In this document: positions 43,272 through 53,242 of the stretch, one piece after another | Numbering within the stretch: position 1 is the stretch's first letter | How the letters are laid out: each line of letters opens with the position of its first letter | Assembly (NCBI GenBank): GCA_034007705.1 | Contig: JAVEQK010000002.1 | Span: 62,001 to 126,000, forward strand | Length of the DNA stretch: 64,000 bases | Origin: UBA10518 sp022837185 | Lineage (GTDB): Bacteria; Desulfobacterota; Desulfobulbia; Desulfobulbales; Desulfobulbaceae | Direction: 5' to 3' | Translations under genes and position numbers: made by a program | The notes under the pieces: model-generated | The model's database searches: none | The model's input: the letters and a program-made list of their open reading frames with translations, nothing else | What the model was told of the DNA's origin: nothing

Positions 43272-43889
43272 ATGGCAATGCTTCTGGAAATCAATCCGTA
43301 TAACCCCCAGGCACGCCTTATTGCCCAGGTGATAGAGGTGTTGAGAAAAGGAGGGGTGATCTGTTATCCCACCGATACCATGTACGGTATCGGCTGCGAT
43401 ATATTCAACCAGAAAGCCGTCAAGCGCGTTTACCAGATTAAAAAAAGGCCGAAGCACAAGCCGTTCAGCTTCATGTGCTCGGACCTGAAAAATATCAGTG
43501 AGTACAGCCATGTCGGCAACACGGCCTACCGGTTGATGCGGAAATGCCTGCCCGGCCCCTATACGTTCGTCCTGCCGGGAACAAAACTGGTGCCGCGCAT
43601 CATGCTCACCAAGCAGAAGACCGTCGGCATCCGTGTGCCGGACCATGCCATCAGCCTGGCCCTGGTGAAGGGGCTCAGCAATCCGATCCTGAACACCAGC
43701 GCCGTGTTGGAGAGTGGAGGCCCGGTTCCCCTGGACGGATACGATGTCAACGATCTGTTCTGCAACCAGGTTGACCTGATCATCGACGGCGGCCAGATCG
43801 TGCCGGCCCCGTCGACGGTCGTCTCCCTCATAGACGATCGCCCGGAAATTCTCCGTGAGGGAAAGGGCGACGTTTCCCTGTTCCGCTGA
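43272..43889 (+). CDS. L-threonylcarbamoyladenylate synthase family protein (TsaC/Sua5/YciO)
   Basis: 205 residues, YrdC-type fold. Motifs are RKGGVICYPTDTMYGIGCDIFNQKAVKRVYQIKKRPKHKPFSFMCSDL (nucleotide/threonine site), GPYTFVLPGT, VGIRVPDHAISLALV, and PILNTSAV. Enzymes with this domain make the threonylcarbamoyl-AMP used for t6A37 of tRNA, the same nucleoside later modified by the MtaB found at 34-36 kb. The sequence is closer to the YciO subtype, whose role is less certain. There is no ribosome site of note (GTGATATGTC before the ATG). Confidence 0.88.
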   Translation: MAMLLEINPYNPQARLIAQVIEVLRKGGVICYPTDTMYGIGCDIFNQKAVKRVYQIKKRPKHKPFSFMCSDLKNISEYSHVGNTAYRLMRKCLPGPYTFVLPGTKLVPRIMLTKQKTVGIRVPDHAISLALVKGLSNPILNTSAVLESGGPVPLDGYDVNDLFCNQVDLIIDGGQIVPAPSTVVSLIDDRPEILREGKGDVSLFR

Positions 43890-44124
43890 ATCACTCCTCC
43901 ATCACATCGAGCAGGCGGCCGCCGTACGGTTCCGCATCCCGGCGGTTCCGGGGTGCCGCGCCGTGCACTCCACACTTTCACCTTTGGCCTCATGCCGCTG
44001 CCGCGGCGCTTTCGACAGCCATCCGGCGATGGCTGTCCTGTCCCGATATGAGACCGGGACTGCAGTTTGTCGGACGGGCGACGATTCGCACCTCCGGCAG
44101 GTGCTTCCTGCCGGGCGAACCAAT
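43890..44124. other. Hairpin-rich non-coding stretch between TsaC-like gene and HU terminator
   Basis: 235 bases with no believable gene. Three adjacent perfect inverted repeats: GACAGCCATC/GATGGCTGTC (44014-44037, 10 bp), GTCCCG/CGGGAC (44040-44060) and CCGGCAGG/CCTGCCGG (44094-44114, 8 bp). None has a T-run on the plus strand. It could be a structured 3-prime UTR or a small RNA. Confidence 0.5.
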
Positions 44125-44157
44125 AAAAAAAACCGGCCAACACAAGGCTGACCGGTT
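44125..44157 (-). terminator. Rho-independent terminator of the HU/IHF gene
   Basis: Minus strand: ACCGGTCAGC pairs with GTTGGCCGGT around CTTGT, then eight T residues (A-run 44125-44132). It lies about 30 nt after the stop codon. Confidence 0.9.
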
Positions 44158-44183
44158 GATCTGTCCGCGGCCGAAGAAGGGTC

Positions 44184-44468
44184 TCACTCCTTTTCGATGA
44201 GGGCCTCCTTGAGGGATTTACTCATGGTGAAGTGCAGGGTTTTCCGTTCGGAAATATTCATGATCCTGCCGGTTTTCGGATTTTTGGTGTTGCGCGGCCT
44301 GCGCGACCGGACGGAAAAACTGCCGAAACCCCTGATTTCAACCCGTCTGCCTTCGATCAACGCCTGAGAAATTTCTTCCAGGATGAGATCGACTGCCAGG
44401 GCTATGTCCTTTTTGTAATAGCCGTCGAGTTGTCCGGCAACTTTGTTTACCAGTTCACGTTTGAGCAT
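44184..44468 (-). CDS. HU/IHF-family DNA-binding protein (IHF beta-like)
   Basis: Nucleoid-associated protein of 94 residues. It has N-terminal helices (MLKRELVNKVAGQLDGYYKKDIALAVDLILEEISQAL) and a beta-arm region RVEIRGFGSFSVRSRRPRNTKNPKTGRIMNISERKTLHF. The NPKTG turn at the arm tip is the proline that intercalates into DNA. Its position downstream of rpsA is that of ihfB in many proteobacteria, which favours an integration host factor beta identity over HU. Sigma54 activators such as the NifA-like protein usually need IHF, a plausible but untested link. Confidence 0.92.
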   Translation of the reverse strand: MLKRELVNKVAGQLDGYYKKDIALAVDLILEEISQALIEGRRVEIRGFGSFSVRSRRPRNTKNPKTGRIMNISERKTLHFTMSKSLKEALIEKE

Positions 44469-44604
44469 AGTCTACGTCTACCTCTTGTTCATTGCGACCG
44501 CAGGCCGGTCACGTCCCGCCTGCGGTCATAGGGAGAAAAGAGTCAGTTTCCTGGATGAGGATGGGCAAAACCTTCCGGGCCGCCGGGCGGGGCCCGGTGG
44601 TCTA

Positions 44605-46344
44605 TTATTTGGAGGGTTCCTCTCCGTTTTTGTCGTCCGCCGCCGCCTTCAGAAGGTCGCCGAAGGTGGAGGGCCCTGAAGAGGTCTGCTGTTTCTGCTC
44701 ATACTCCTCCCGGGCCTTGCCCTCATCCCCTTCCAGCGCCTTCAGCGACAAGGCTATCTTGCGCTCTTCGGACGAAACGCTGATCACCATGGCCTTCAGC
44801 TTGTCGCCGACGGTGAACATGCCGACCGGGGTGTCGATCTTTTCCCTGCTGATTTCGGAAATATGAACCAGTCCCTCAATGCCCTCTTCCAACTGAACAA
44901 ATATGCCGAAATCGGTGACATTGGTGATCGAGCCTTCGACGATGGAACCGGTGGGGTAGTTGTTGACCGCGGCAACCCATGGATCCGGCTCAAGCTGCTT
45001 GACGCCGAGGGAGAAGCGTTCATTTTCCTTGTCGATCTTCAGCACAACCGCCCGGATCGTTTCGCCCTTGGAGTATTTTTCCGAGGGATGCTTGATCCGT
45101 TCGGTCCAGGACAGGTCGGAGACATGGATCAGGCCGTCGATGCCTTCCTCGATGCCGATGAATACGCCGAAATCGGTGATATTTTTAATTTTGCCCTCGA
45201 TAACCGAGCCGACGGGATAACTCTCCTCGACCACGTCCCAGGGGTTGGGCTGCAGTTGTTTCATGCCCAGAGAAATACGCTTGGTTTCGGCCTCGACCTT
45301 GAGGACCTTGATCTCGATTTCGTCGCCCACCGAAACCATTTTGGAAGGATGCCTCGGTTTTTTGGACCAGCTCATTTCGGAAATGTGCACCAGCCCTTCG
45401 ACGCCTTCCTCGAGTTCGACGAACACGCCGTAATCGGTTATGGACACCACCTTGCCGGGGACCGTGGCGCCCACCGGGTATTTTTCCGGCACAGAGGCCC
45501 AGGGATCTTCCCGGAGCTGTTTGACGCCGAGGGACACCCGGTCGGAATCCTTGTCGTATTTGAGGACCTTGACTTGTATTTCATCCCCCACCTTGTACAG
45601 TTTCGAGGGATGGGAAACCCGGCCCCAGGACAGATCGGTGATATGGCAGAGGCCGTCCATGCCGCCCAGGTCGATGAACAGACCGTAATCGGTGATATTG
45701 GTGATGGCGCCGACGATTGTCTGCCCTTCTTCCAGGGTCGACCGCATCTTTTCCCGCAGCTTGGAGCGCTGTTCTTCAAGAATCGCCCGGCGGGAAATAA
45801 CAACATTGTTGCGCTTCCGGTTGAATTTGAGAACCTTGAACTCGAAGATCTTGCCGATCAGGCTGTCAAGGTCCTTGACGGGCCGCAGATCGATCTGGGA
45901 ATAGGGGAGAAAGGCCGGGACGCCGATGTCGACGGACATGCCGCCCTTGACCCGGCTTTCGATCCGGCCTTCGATGGTTTTGTCTTCTTCCTGGATGCGG
46001 GCGATTTTATCCCACACCTTGATGGCTATGGCTTTTTCGCGGGAAAGCTGAAGGCCGCCTTCATCCTTGCGGCGTTCGATAAAGACTTCAAACTGATCGC
46101 CGACCTTGATTTCCCGGTCGGGATCTTCATGGCGGAACTCGGCAAGAGGTATGTAGCTTTCCGCCTTGTCTCCCACATCCATGAGCAGCATATCGTGTTC
46201 GATGCCGACGACCGTGCCGATGGCGACTTCTCCGACGTTGATAACGGTGTTGTGGTCTTCCTGCTCAAAAAGTTCAGCAAAACTCATTTCTTCGCTGCCA
46301 GTGTTTTCCGCCGTTTTCACGGGCTGTGTTCCAGTGTTCGTCAT
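44605..46344 (-). CDS. rpsA: 30S ribosomal protein S1
   Basis: Translation initiation factor-like ribosomal protein, 579 residues, with six S1 (OB-fold) repeats. The four C-terminal repeats carry repeated GLVHISEMSW / GLIHVSDLSW / GLVHISEIS motifs. The N-terminal extension (MTNTGTQPVKTAENTGSEEMSFAELFEQ) and the C-terminal tail (EEYEQKQQTSSGPSTFGDLLKAAADDKNGEEPSK) are low-complexity. It precedes the HU/IHF gene by about 135 nt. The 210-base AT-rich leader upstream may allow autogenous control, as known for rpsA, but no element was recognised. Confidence 0.97.
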   Translation of the reverse strand: MTNTGTQPVKTAENTGSEEMSFAELFEQEDHNTVINVGEVAIGTVVGIEHDMLLMDVGDKAESYIPLAEFRHEDPDREIKVGDQFEVFIERRKDEGGLQLSREKAIAIKVWDKIARIQEEDKTIEGRIESRVKGGMSVDIGVPAFLPYSQIDLRPVKDLDSLIGKIFEFKVLKFNRKRNNVVISRRAILEEQRSKLREKMRSTLEEGQTIVGAITNITDYGLFIDLGGMDGLCHITDLSWGRVSHPSKLYKVGDEIQVKVLKYDKDSDRVSLGVKQLREDPWASVPEKYPVGATVPGKVVSITDYGVFVELEEGVEGLVHISEMSWSKKPRHPSKMVSVGDEIEIKVLKVEAETKRISLGMKQLQPNPWDVVEESYPVGSVIEGKIKNITDFGVFIGIEEGIDGLIHVSDLSWTERIKHPSEKYSKGETIRAVVLKIDKENERFSLGVKQLEPDPWVAAVNNYPTGSIVEGSITNVTDFGIFVQLEEGIEGLVHISEISREKIDTPVGMFTVGDKLKAMVISVSSEERKIALSLKALEGDEGKAREEYEQKQQTSSGPSTFGDLLKAAADDKNGEEPSK

Positions 46345-46556
46345 GGGTTTTTTTTCCTTGGTGGACCGGTTTTGCCGGCCGTTACTGTGGTTAAAGGTTG
46401 ACGTTGGGGTAATCCATCTCCAGCCGCCCTTCCTGCGGATGGCTGGTTAAGAAAAATTAATTAACAGAGTTGTCAGGTAAAAACAACTGTTTCATCCTGA
46501 AAATCTGTCTTTTTTCCGGGAAAAAGCGGAAATCGCGGCCGGGCGGAGTACCCTGA

Positions 46557-47243
46557 TCAGCTTCTGCCGGCGGAAGTCAGTTCTTCCATAAAGGGGCCGA
46601 ACAGTTCTTCATAGACGGGAATAGCCTTGCGCAAAGCCAGGTTCAGATTGAGGAGGTCTTTTTCGTTGACCACCAGGTTGGCGCTGTGGACCAGGGCCTG
46701 AAGGTAATAGAGGGTATGAAATTCGGGGCCGATGAGGATGTAAAAGATGTAGCGCCGCCTGGTCATGGCCAGGTTGCGCATGTATTGATGAAAAGTTGAT
46801 TGTTCAAGGGCCGGTCCATCAAGCTGGGAGTGCTGGACGACGCAGGCAAAGTTGACAAACCGCATCCGCTCCATCGCCTCGCCGGCATCGGCGGCGGCAA
46901 TCACCTGGTAGCCCACCGACTCGAGGGCCTCGCGGACGATGTCCCGCTGCTTGTGCTCGGGATACAGGACAAGGGCCATGGGCACATCTTCGAGTTTTTC
47001 GTCATCCTGGAGACGGCCCTCCTTCATCCAGGTCAAGTCGGGGGGTCCGGGAGGGATGACGGCCGCGGCGGGGTTCGCCTTCGGCTCGTTCCGGGCACCG
47101 AACACAATGGGTTTGCTGCAGGACGGACACCTGATGGTCAGCTTTTTGCCCGGCGTCAGGGCGGCCAGGGCTTTTTTCAGTTTTTCCTGCTGCGCCTCGC
47201 CGATGGTGAGGGGGCTCTGACAGTGGGGACAGGAAGTGATCAT
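46557..47243 (-). CDS. Zinc-ribbon protein with degenerate receiver-like domain
   Basis: 228 residues. The N-terminal module has two CxxC knuckles (CPHCQ at 5-8 and CPSCSKPI near 39-42), as in zinc-ribbon domains. A linker with PPGPPDL follows, and then a region resembling a receiver (MALVLYPEHKQRDIVREALESVGYQVIAAADAGEAMERM). At the usual phospho-Asp site it reads FACVVQHSQLDG, so no phosphorylatable aspartate is evident. The C-terminal part (RRRYIFYILIGPEFHTLYYLQALVHSANLVVNEKDL) is unlike a kinase or DNA binder. It sits about 80 nt downstream of the PilT/PilU gene on the same strand, so a role in pilus or surface control is possible. Not recognised as a named family. Confidence 0.75.
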   Translation of the reverse strand: MITSCPHCQSPLTIGEAQQEKLKKALAALTPGKKLTIRCPSCSKPIVFGARNEPKANPAAAVIPPGPPDLTWMKEGRLQDDEKLEDVPMALVLYPEHKQRDIVREALESVGYQVIAAADAGEAMERMRFVNFACVVQHSQLDGPALEQSTFHQYMRNLAMTRRRYIFYILIGPEFHTLYYLQALVHSANLVVNEKDLLNLNLALRKAIPVYEELFGPFMEELTSAGRS

Positions 47244-47326
47244 GTGCTGCTCCGGATTGCGTATGGGCCTCTGGGGCTGTTTCCCGGCGCCGCCGGCCCC
47301 GGGGACGGAGAAAGGGCCTGGACTCC

Positions 47327-48499
47327 CTAGAAGAAGGAGTCGTCGGTTTCCTCCTGCTCCATTTTCAGTTCGTCAATATCGGAGGTCTTTTCGCCCCTGG
47401 CCGATTTGACGGTATCGAGTCCGCGTTTGATTTCACTGCGATGGGAGCTGAAGGTAATGGCCGACTCCTCGGTGATCAGCCCCATTTCGTACAGTTCCAG
47501 CAGGTGCTGGTCAAAGGTGCGCATGTTGCTGGTCGAACCGGCCTTGATGACATTGTAAAAGGTTTTTTCCTCGGTTTCGCCGTTGATGATCAGGTCCTTG
47601 ACGCGGAGGCTGGTGCAGAGGATTTCCATGGCCGCGATCCGCCCGCCGCCGATTTTGGGCAGCAGCCGCTGGCTGACGATCCAGCGGATGGTATCCGCCA
47701 GCCGGTTCCGTATCTGCGGCTGTTCGTCGTGTTCGAACATGCCCAGGATGCGGTTGACCGTCTGTCCGGCATCTATCGTATGCAGGGAGGAAAAAACCAC
47801 GTGGCCGGTTTCGGCCGCGGTGAGGGCGATTTCGAGCGTTTCCCGGTCGCGGATCTCGCCGACCAGGATGACTTTCGGGGCCTGGCGCAGGGCGGCCCGC
47901 AGCCCGCTGGCGAACTGATCGAAGTCGTCGCCCAGTTCGCGCTGGTTGAAGGTCGCCACCTTGTGGGGATGGACATATTCGATGGGATCCTCCAGGGTGA
48001 CGACGTGGACCGGACGTTCATCATTGATCTTGTTGAGGATGGCGGCCATGCTGGTTGTCTTGCCGGTACCGGTGGCGCCGGTGAAGAGAATCAGGCCGTT
48101 CCGCTCCCTGGCCATCAGGTTGAAGGCGTCGGGAAAATTGAACCCTTCGATGGTGGGCAGTTTGGTTTCAAGCTTGCGCAGGACGGCTGAGATATGCCCT
48201 TTCTGGTGAAAGATATTGACCCTGAACCGCGTTTCGTCATTGAGCGAATAGGAGAGGTCACAGGAGCCCCTGGTAATGAGATCCCTGAGCAGCCGCTGGT
48301 TGGCGCCGATCAGGTTGAGGGCGAACACCTCGGTCTGAAAGGGGGTCAGCTCCCTGATCGGCGGCGTGACGTCGACGGGCACCAGGACTCCGTCGCTCTC
48401 CACCTGCAGGGGCTTGCCGACCGTTATGTTCAGGTCGGACACCCGTTCATGCCTGTTGAGCATGGCGGTGATCCAGTAGTTGATTTCCTGCTGTTTCAT
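47327..48499 (-). CDS. Type IV pilus retraction ATPase, PilT/PilU family
   Basis: Hexameric ATPase that powers pilus retraction. 390 residues. Walker A is FTGATGTGKTTSMAAILN. The Asp/His boxes (HVVTLEDPIEYVHPHKVATFNQRELGDD), Walker B VILVGEIRDRETLEIALTAAETGHVVFSSLHTIDA, and QRLLPKIGGGRIAAMEI are all present. The C-terminal tail (SEIKRGLDTVKSARGEKTSDIDELKMEQEETDDSFF) is longer and more acidic than in PilT and resembles PilU. The start at 48499 was chosen over an upstream in-frame extension, since the protein then begins MKQQEINYWITAMLN. No pilin genes are in the window. Confidence 0.92.
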   Translation of the reverse strand: MKQQEINYWITAMLNRHERVSDLNITVGKPLQVESDGVLVPVDVTPPIRELTPFQTEVFALNLIGANQRLLRDLITRGSCDLSYSLNDETRFRVNIFHQKGHISAVLRKLETKLPTIEGFNFPDAFNLMARERNGLILFTGATGTGKTTSMAAILNKINDERPVHVVTLEDPIEYVHPHKVATFNQRELGDDFDQFASGLRAALRQAPKVILVGEIRDRETLEIALTAAETGHVVFSSLHTIDAGQTVNRILGMFEHDEQPQIRNRLADTIRWIVSQRLLPKIGGGRIAAMEILCTSLRVKDLIINGETEEKTFYNVIKAGSTSNMRTFDQHLLELYEMGLITEESAITFSSHRSEIKRGLDTVKSARGEKTSDIDELKMEQEETDDSFF

Positions 48500-48612
48500 G
48501 CCTGCACCCGTATAAGTTATTGACAGAGTTCTTCTTATTGTACTATCTCTTACTGACGGTAAATTACAAGAAAAAAATGAATTTTCACCTTCAGCGGCAA
48601 GGAGGCGGACAT

Positions 48613-50442
48613 ATGGGCGTTCCATTACGCAGCAGCGTGACGACACAGGGCAGGAGAATGGCGGGAGCGCGGGCATTGTGGCGGGCCAACGGCATGACGG
48701 AGGAGCAGATCGGCCGGCCGATCATCGCCGTGGTCAATTCGTTCACCCAGATGGTGCCCGGCCATGTCCATCTGCATGAGGTCGGGCAGCGGGTCAAGCG
48801 GCTCATTGAAAAACAGGGATGTTTCGCCCCGGAGTTCAACACCATCGCCATTGACGACGGCATCGCCATGGGACACGACGGCATGCTCTATTCCCTTCCC
48901 TCCAGGGAATTGATCGCCGATTCGGTGGAATACATGTGCAACGCCCACAAGGTCGATGCCATGGTCTGCATTTCCAACTGCGACAAGATCACCCCCGGCA
49001 TGCTGATGGCCGCCATGCGCCTCAATATCCCGGCGATATTCGTCTCGGGCGGCCCCATGGAGGCCGGTGTCATCCGGGAGAAGCGCTACGATCTGATCGA
49101 CGCCATGGTCATGGCCGCCGACCCGGCTGTTTCGGATGAAGAGGTGGCGGAGGTCGAACAGGCGGCCTGCCCGACCTGCGGGTCATGCTCAGGCATGTTT
49201 ACCGCCAATTCGATGAACTGCCTGAACGAGGCCATCGGTCTGGCCCTGCCGGGCAACGGCACGGTGGTGGCCACCCATGCCAACCGCTCGGCGCTTTTCG
49301 AGCAGGCGGCGCGCCGGATTGTCGCGATGTGCGAGGCCTGGTACGGCCGGGGCGACGCCTCGGTCCTGCCCCGCAGCATCGCCTCCCGGCCCGCCTTTGA
49401 CAATGCCATGGCCCTGGATATCGCCATGGGCGGCTCAACCAACACGGTGCTGCACCTGCTGGCCATTGCCAATGAGGCGGGCGTCGACTTCACCATGGCG
49501 GACATCGACCGCTTGTCGAGAAAAATTCCCAACCTGTGCAAGGTCGCCCCCAGTTCGCCGTATCATGTCGAGGATGTCAACCGGGCCGGCGGCATTCTTG
49601 GCATTCTCGGCGAGCTGGACCGGGCCGGGCTGGTGGACACCTCGGTTTTCCGGGTCGACGGCCTGACCCTGGCCCAGGCCCTGGACCGCTATGACGTCAT
49701 GCGGCCGACGGTCACCGAGGAGGCCCTGGTCCTGTACCGGAGTGCTCCGGCGGGGAAAGGGCGCAACCTGGTCATGGGCTCGCAGGTGACCATGTACAGC
49801 GAACTTGATCTCGACCGGGAGGCGGGATGCATCCGCGATAAGGCGCACTGCTACAGCAGGGAGGGGGGACTGGCGGTCCTCTACGGCAATATCGCCGTCA
49901 ACGGCAGTATTGTCAAAACGGCCGGGGTCGACCCATCCCGTTTTCAGTTCACCGGCACGGCCAGGGTCTATCACTCGCAGGAGGCCGCGTGCGAGGGGAT
50001 CCTGGCCGGAAAGGTCAAAGCCGGCGATGTCGTTTTCATCCTTTTTGAAGGACCCAGGGGCGGACCGGGAATGCAGGAGATGCTCTATCCCACCTCCTAT
50101 CTCAAATCCATGCACCTGGGGGCCGAATGCGCCCTGGTGACCGACGGGCGGTTTTCCGGGGGGACGTCCGGCCTGTCCATCGGCCATGTCTCCCCGGAAG
50201 CGGCGGGCGGCGGCGCCATCGGACTGGTTCGCGACGGAGATGCAGTGGAGATAGATATTCCCCGGCGCAAGCTTGAACTGCGCGTCGACGCCGAGGAGCT
50301 CAGCCGCCGGAGAAGCGCGGAGGAGGCTAAGGGGAAAAAGGCTTTCACCCCTGAACGTGAGCGGGTCGTTTCCCCCGCCCTCAGGGCCTACGCCCATTTC
50401 GCCTCCTCGGCTGACCAGGGGGCGGTGCGCCGGCTGCCGTGA
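48613..50442 (+). CDS. ilvD: Dihydroxy-acid dehydratase
   Basis: Iron-sulfur enzyme of valine, leucine and isoleucine synthesis. 609 residues. Cluster-ligand cysteines are in MVCISNCDKITPGM and AACPTCGSCSGMFTANSMNCL. Other conserved blocks are RPIIAVVNSFTQMVPGHVHL, MGGSTNTVLHLLAIA, GEFP-equivalent region, and TDGRFSGGTSGLSIGHVSPEAA. The start at 48613 has AAGGAGG seven bases upstream; the in-frame sequence before it is not protein-like. A promoter-like pair TTGACA (48520-48525) and TACTAT (48541-48546) lies upstream but with a short 15-base spacer. Confidence 0.97.
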   Translation: MGVPLRSSVTTQGRRMAGARALWRANGMTEEQIGRPIIAVVNSFTQMVPGHVHLHEVGQRVKRLIEKQGCFAPEFNTIAIDDGIAMGHDGMLYSLPSRELIADSVEYMCNAHKVDAMVCISNCDKITPGMLMAAMRLNIPAIFVSGGPMEAGVIREKRYDLIDAMVMAADPAVSDEEVAEVEQAACPTCGSCSGMFTANSMNCLNEAIGLALPGNGTVVATHANRSALFEQAARRIVAMCEAWYGRGDASVLPRSIASRPAFDNAMALDIAMGGSTNTVLHLLAIANEAGVDFTMADIDRLSRKIPNLCKVAPSSPYHVEDVNRAGGILGILGELDRAGLVDTSVFRVDGLTLAQALDRYDVMRPTVTEEALVLYRSAPAGKGRNLVMGSQVTMYSELDLDREAGCIRDKAHCYSREGGLAVLYGNIAVNGSIVKTAGVDPSRFQFTGTARVYHSQEAACEGILAGKVKAGDVVFILFEGPRGGPGMQEMLYPTSYLKSMHLGAECALVTDGRFSGGTSGLSIGHVSPEAAGGGAIGLVRDGDAVEIDIPRRKLELRVDAEELSRRRSAEEAKGKKAFTPERERVVSPALRAYAHFASSADQGAVRRLP

Positions 50443-50539
50443 CCGGCCGCCGGACATCATCCGCTCCGGATTGCCGGGCGCCGGCACCGTAGTGCATGGT
50501 TGCCGGCGTCCGCAGGTATTTCATTGGGGGTAAGAGAAG

Positions 50540-51055
50540 ATGGCAAGAATATGTTTCCGGTGCAAGAGGCCTTTGCGGCCCCAGGAAGAGCAGCGCACGG
50601 AAAAGGTGGTAACCCACGGGTTATGCGCCAGGTGCACCCTTCATCTGGCCGATGATCTCCCCAGCGAGGTCAGGGACAGGCTGAACGATATTACCGAGCC
50701 GGTGCTGGTCCTGGACAGCCGGGGAGTTGTGCGGACGGCCAACGCCAGCGGTCAGAAGCTGCTGGGCAAGAACCTCGTCGATATCGAGGGGCATCCGGGG
50801 GGAGAAGTCTTCGGCTGCGCCTTTGCCAATCTGCCCAAGGGGTGCGGCCGCACCGACTACTGCCGGACATGCGCGATCAGGAACCTGGTGATGGACACCC
50901 TGGCCCATGGCAGGGGGTACACCAACGTGCCTGCCTTTCAAAATATTGAAACTCCCCATGGCAACCGCATCATGCGGTTCAATGTGTCAACGGAAAAAAT
51001 CGACCACCAGATCCTGCTCCGCATCGATGATGTGACCGAAAGGGCGACGGCCTGA
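50540..51055 (+). CDS. Cysteine-rich PAS-domain protein
   Basis: 171-residue soluble protein. The N-terminus has a zinc-ribbon-like CFRCKRP ... CARC pattern (residues about 5-35). It is followed by a PAS fold (DRLNDITEPVLVLDSRGVVRTANASGQKLLGKNLVDIEG). Within the PAS domain is an extra cysteine block: VFGCAFANLPKGCGRTDYCRTCAIR. The C-terminal strands (RIMRFNVSTEKIDHQILLRIDDVTE) close the PAS domain. No kinase, cyclase or DNA-binding output is present. It may be a stand-alone redox or metal sensor. It is convergent with fumC and begins about 100 nt after ilvD. Confidence 0.8.
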   Translation: MARICFRCKRPLRPQEEQRTEKVVTHGLCARCTLHLADDLPSEVRDRLNDITEPVLVLDSRGVVRTANASGQKLLGKNLVDIEGHPGGEVFGCAFANLPKGCGRTDYCRTCAIRNLVMDTLAHGRGYTNVPAFQNIETPHGNRIMRFNVSTEKIDHQILLRIDDVTERATA

Positions 51056-51074
51056 GACGCCGCCCGTCGGCCCG

Positions 51075-52466
<1,392 letters not shown>

Positions 52467-52795
52467 GATGTTTCCGTTATGCTGGGGTTGACTTTCCGGC
52501 GGCGGGAAGAAAGGCCGCCGTCCGCTCCCGGGAGCGGGGGTTTCTCCTTGATGCGGCTCAGTGTATGCCAAAGGCCGTTCCATGTCAAACCGGACGGGCG
52601 GGAAGAAGCACCGGGTGAACTCCCCTCAGGGCTGCCGGGCGGTTTCCAGGAGCGCTGCGGTCTGGAGCGGAATGCGGGGGAGGGACGAAAAACCGGACAG
52701 AAGCTTGACGGTGGTGGAAAATCCATGTATTTTTGATGGCCGCCCACCATGGAGGTCCTGTGACAAGGGCAGACAATGGCAGCATGCCGACAAAC
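52467..52795. other. Intergenic region between fumC and tRNA-Ser(CGA)
   Basis: 329 bases with no supported gene. Minus-strand frames here run antisense through the tRNA and are artefacts. The only recognisable element is the tRNA promoter at 52705-52733. Confidence 0.6.
52705..52733 (+). promoter_or_regulatory. Promoter of tRNA-Ser(CGA)
   Basis: TTGACG (52705-52710), 17-base spacer, TATTTT (52728-52733). Predicted start near 52741, about 55 bases before the tRNA. Confidence 0.65.
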
Positions 52796-52885
52796 GGAGG
52801 AGTGCCGGAGCGGTTGAACGGGACGGTCTCGAAAACCGTTGTGGGGGTAACTCCACCCAGGGTTCGAATCCCTGCTCCTCCGCCA
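52796..52885 (+). tRNA. tRNA-Ser (anticodon CGA)
   Basis: 90 bases with encoded CCA. Acceptor GGAGGAG/CTCCTCC, discriminator G. The anticodon stem ACGGT/ACCGT encloses CTCGAAA, giving anticodon CGA (UCG codons). The variable arm has a GTGGGGGT/ACTCCAC-type stem. With the pair at 20 kb, three of the serine isoacceptors are in this window. Confidence 0.97.
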
Positions 52886-52920
52886 AATTAACATTCAGTA
52901 AAGTCCGATAGTGTCCAGAA

Positions 52921-52954
52921 AACCCGCTCCAGAGAAAGGAAGCGGGTTTTTTTT
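52921..52954 (+). terminator. Rho-independent terminator of tRNA-Ser(CGA)
   Basis: AACCCGCTCC pairs with GGAAGCGGGTT (one bulged A) and is followed by a run of eight T residues (52947-52954), about 35 bases after the tRNA. Confidence 0.9.
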
Positions 52955-53068
52955 GTCCGGTGCTGTCCGAAAAAATTTGTTGGTGTCCGCGCTGAACCGC
53001 CCTATTTCAATTCGCACAGTTTTTGTAAAACCGGTCAAACTCAGCCCGGAGGGCTGCAATACCCTTTT

Positions 53069-53098
53069 TTGACTTCCAATATCCGGCAATGATATAAT
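53069..53098 (+). promoter_or_regulatory. Sigma70-type promoter of the riboswitch-controlled gene
   Basis: TTGACT (53069-53074), 18-base spacer, perfect TATAAT (53093-53098). Predicted start near 53105, only a few bases before the aptamer. Confidence 0.8.
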
Positions 53099-53110
53099 AG
53101 GGACTGAAAA

Positions 53111-53171
53111 GCTACACTTGCCGAGAGGCAGGGTCGGAAAGCCACGGATCTTTAGAGACGGCCGGGTTGCC
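53111..53171 (+). ncRNA. GEMM-like (cyclic-di-GMP-I / cGAMP class) riboswitch aptamer
   Basis: A hairpin CTTGCC-GAGA-GGCAGG (53117-53132) with a GNRA tetraloop is followed by GTCGGAAAGCC (53133-53143), a second short arm (CACGGATCTTTAGAGACGG), and GCCGGGTTGCC (53161-53171). The GNRA-capped helix, the junction G-x-CG-x-AAAGCC and the 3-prime GGGTTGCC block are the hallmarks of GEMM-I riboswitches as I know them. The 5-prime strand partner is less clear than in the type example, so ligand class (cyclic-di-GMP or 3',3'-cGAMP) is not assigned. It lies between a strong promoter and a terminator. Confidence 0.72.
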
Positions 53172-53197
53172 ATGGATTTGGTGATCCGGCTTTTTTT
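53161..53197 (+). terminator. Riboswitch expression-platform terminator
   Basis: GCCGGGTTGCC (53161-53171) can pair over 11 bp, with G-U pairs, with GGTGATCCGGC (53180-53190), then seven T residues. The left arm is also the 3-prime part of the aptamer, so aptamer folding and termination should be mutually exclusive. Confidence 0.82.
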
Positions 53198-53242
53198 ATT
53201 CCCCCGGGAGCAAGAAGATTCATCTGGTCAGAGGGCATCGAT

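Noticed and set aside
43990..44187. 65-codon ORF overlapping the HU stop by ATGA
   Set aside because: It would have to be translated through the strong HU terminator at 44125-44157.
52886..53068. Repeated GTGTCC/CTGTCC motifs next to a tRNA as an integration (att) site
   Set aside because: No integrase gene, no duplicated tRNA 3-prime end, and no foreign gene block nearby.
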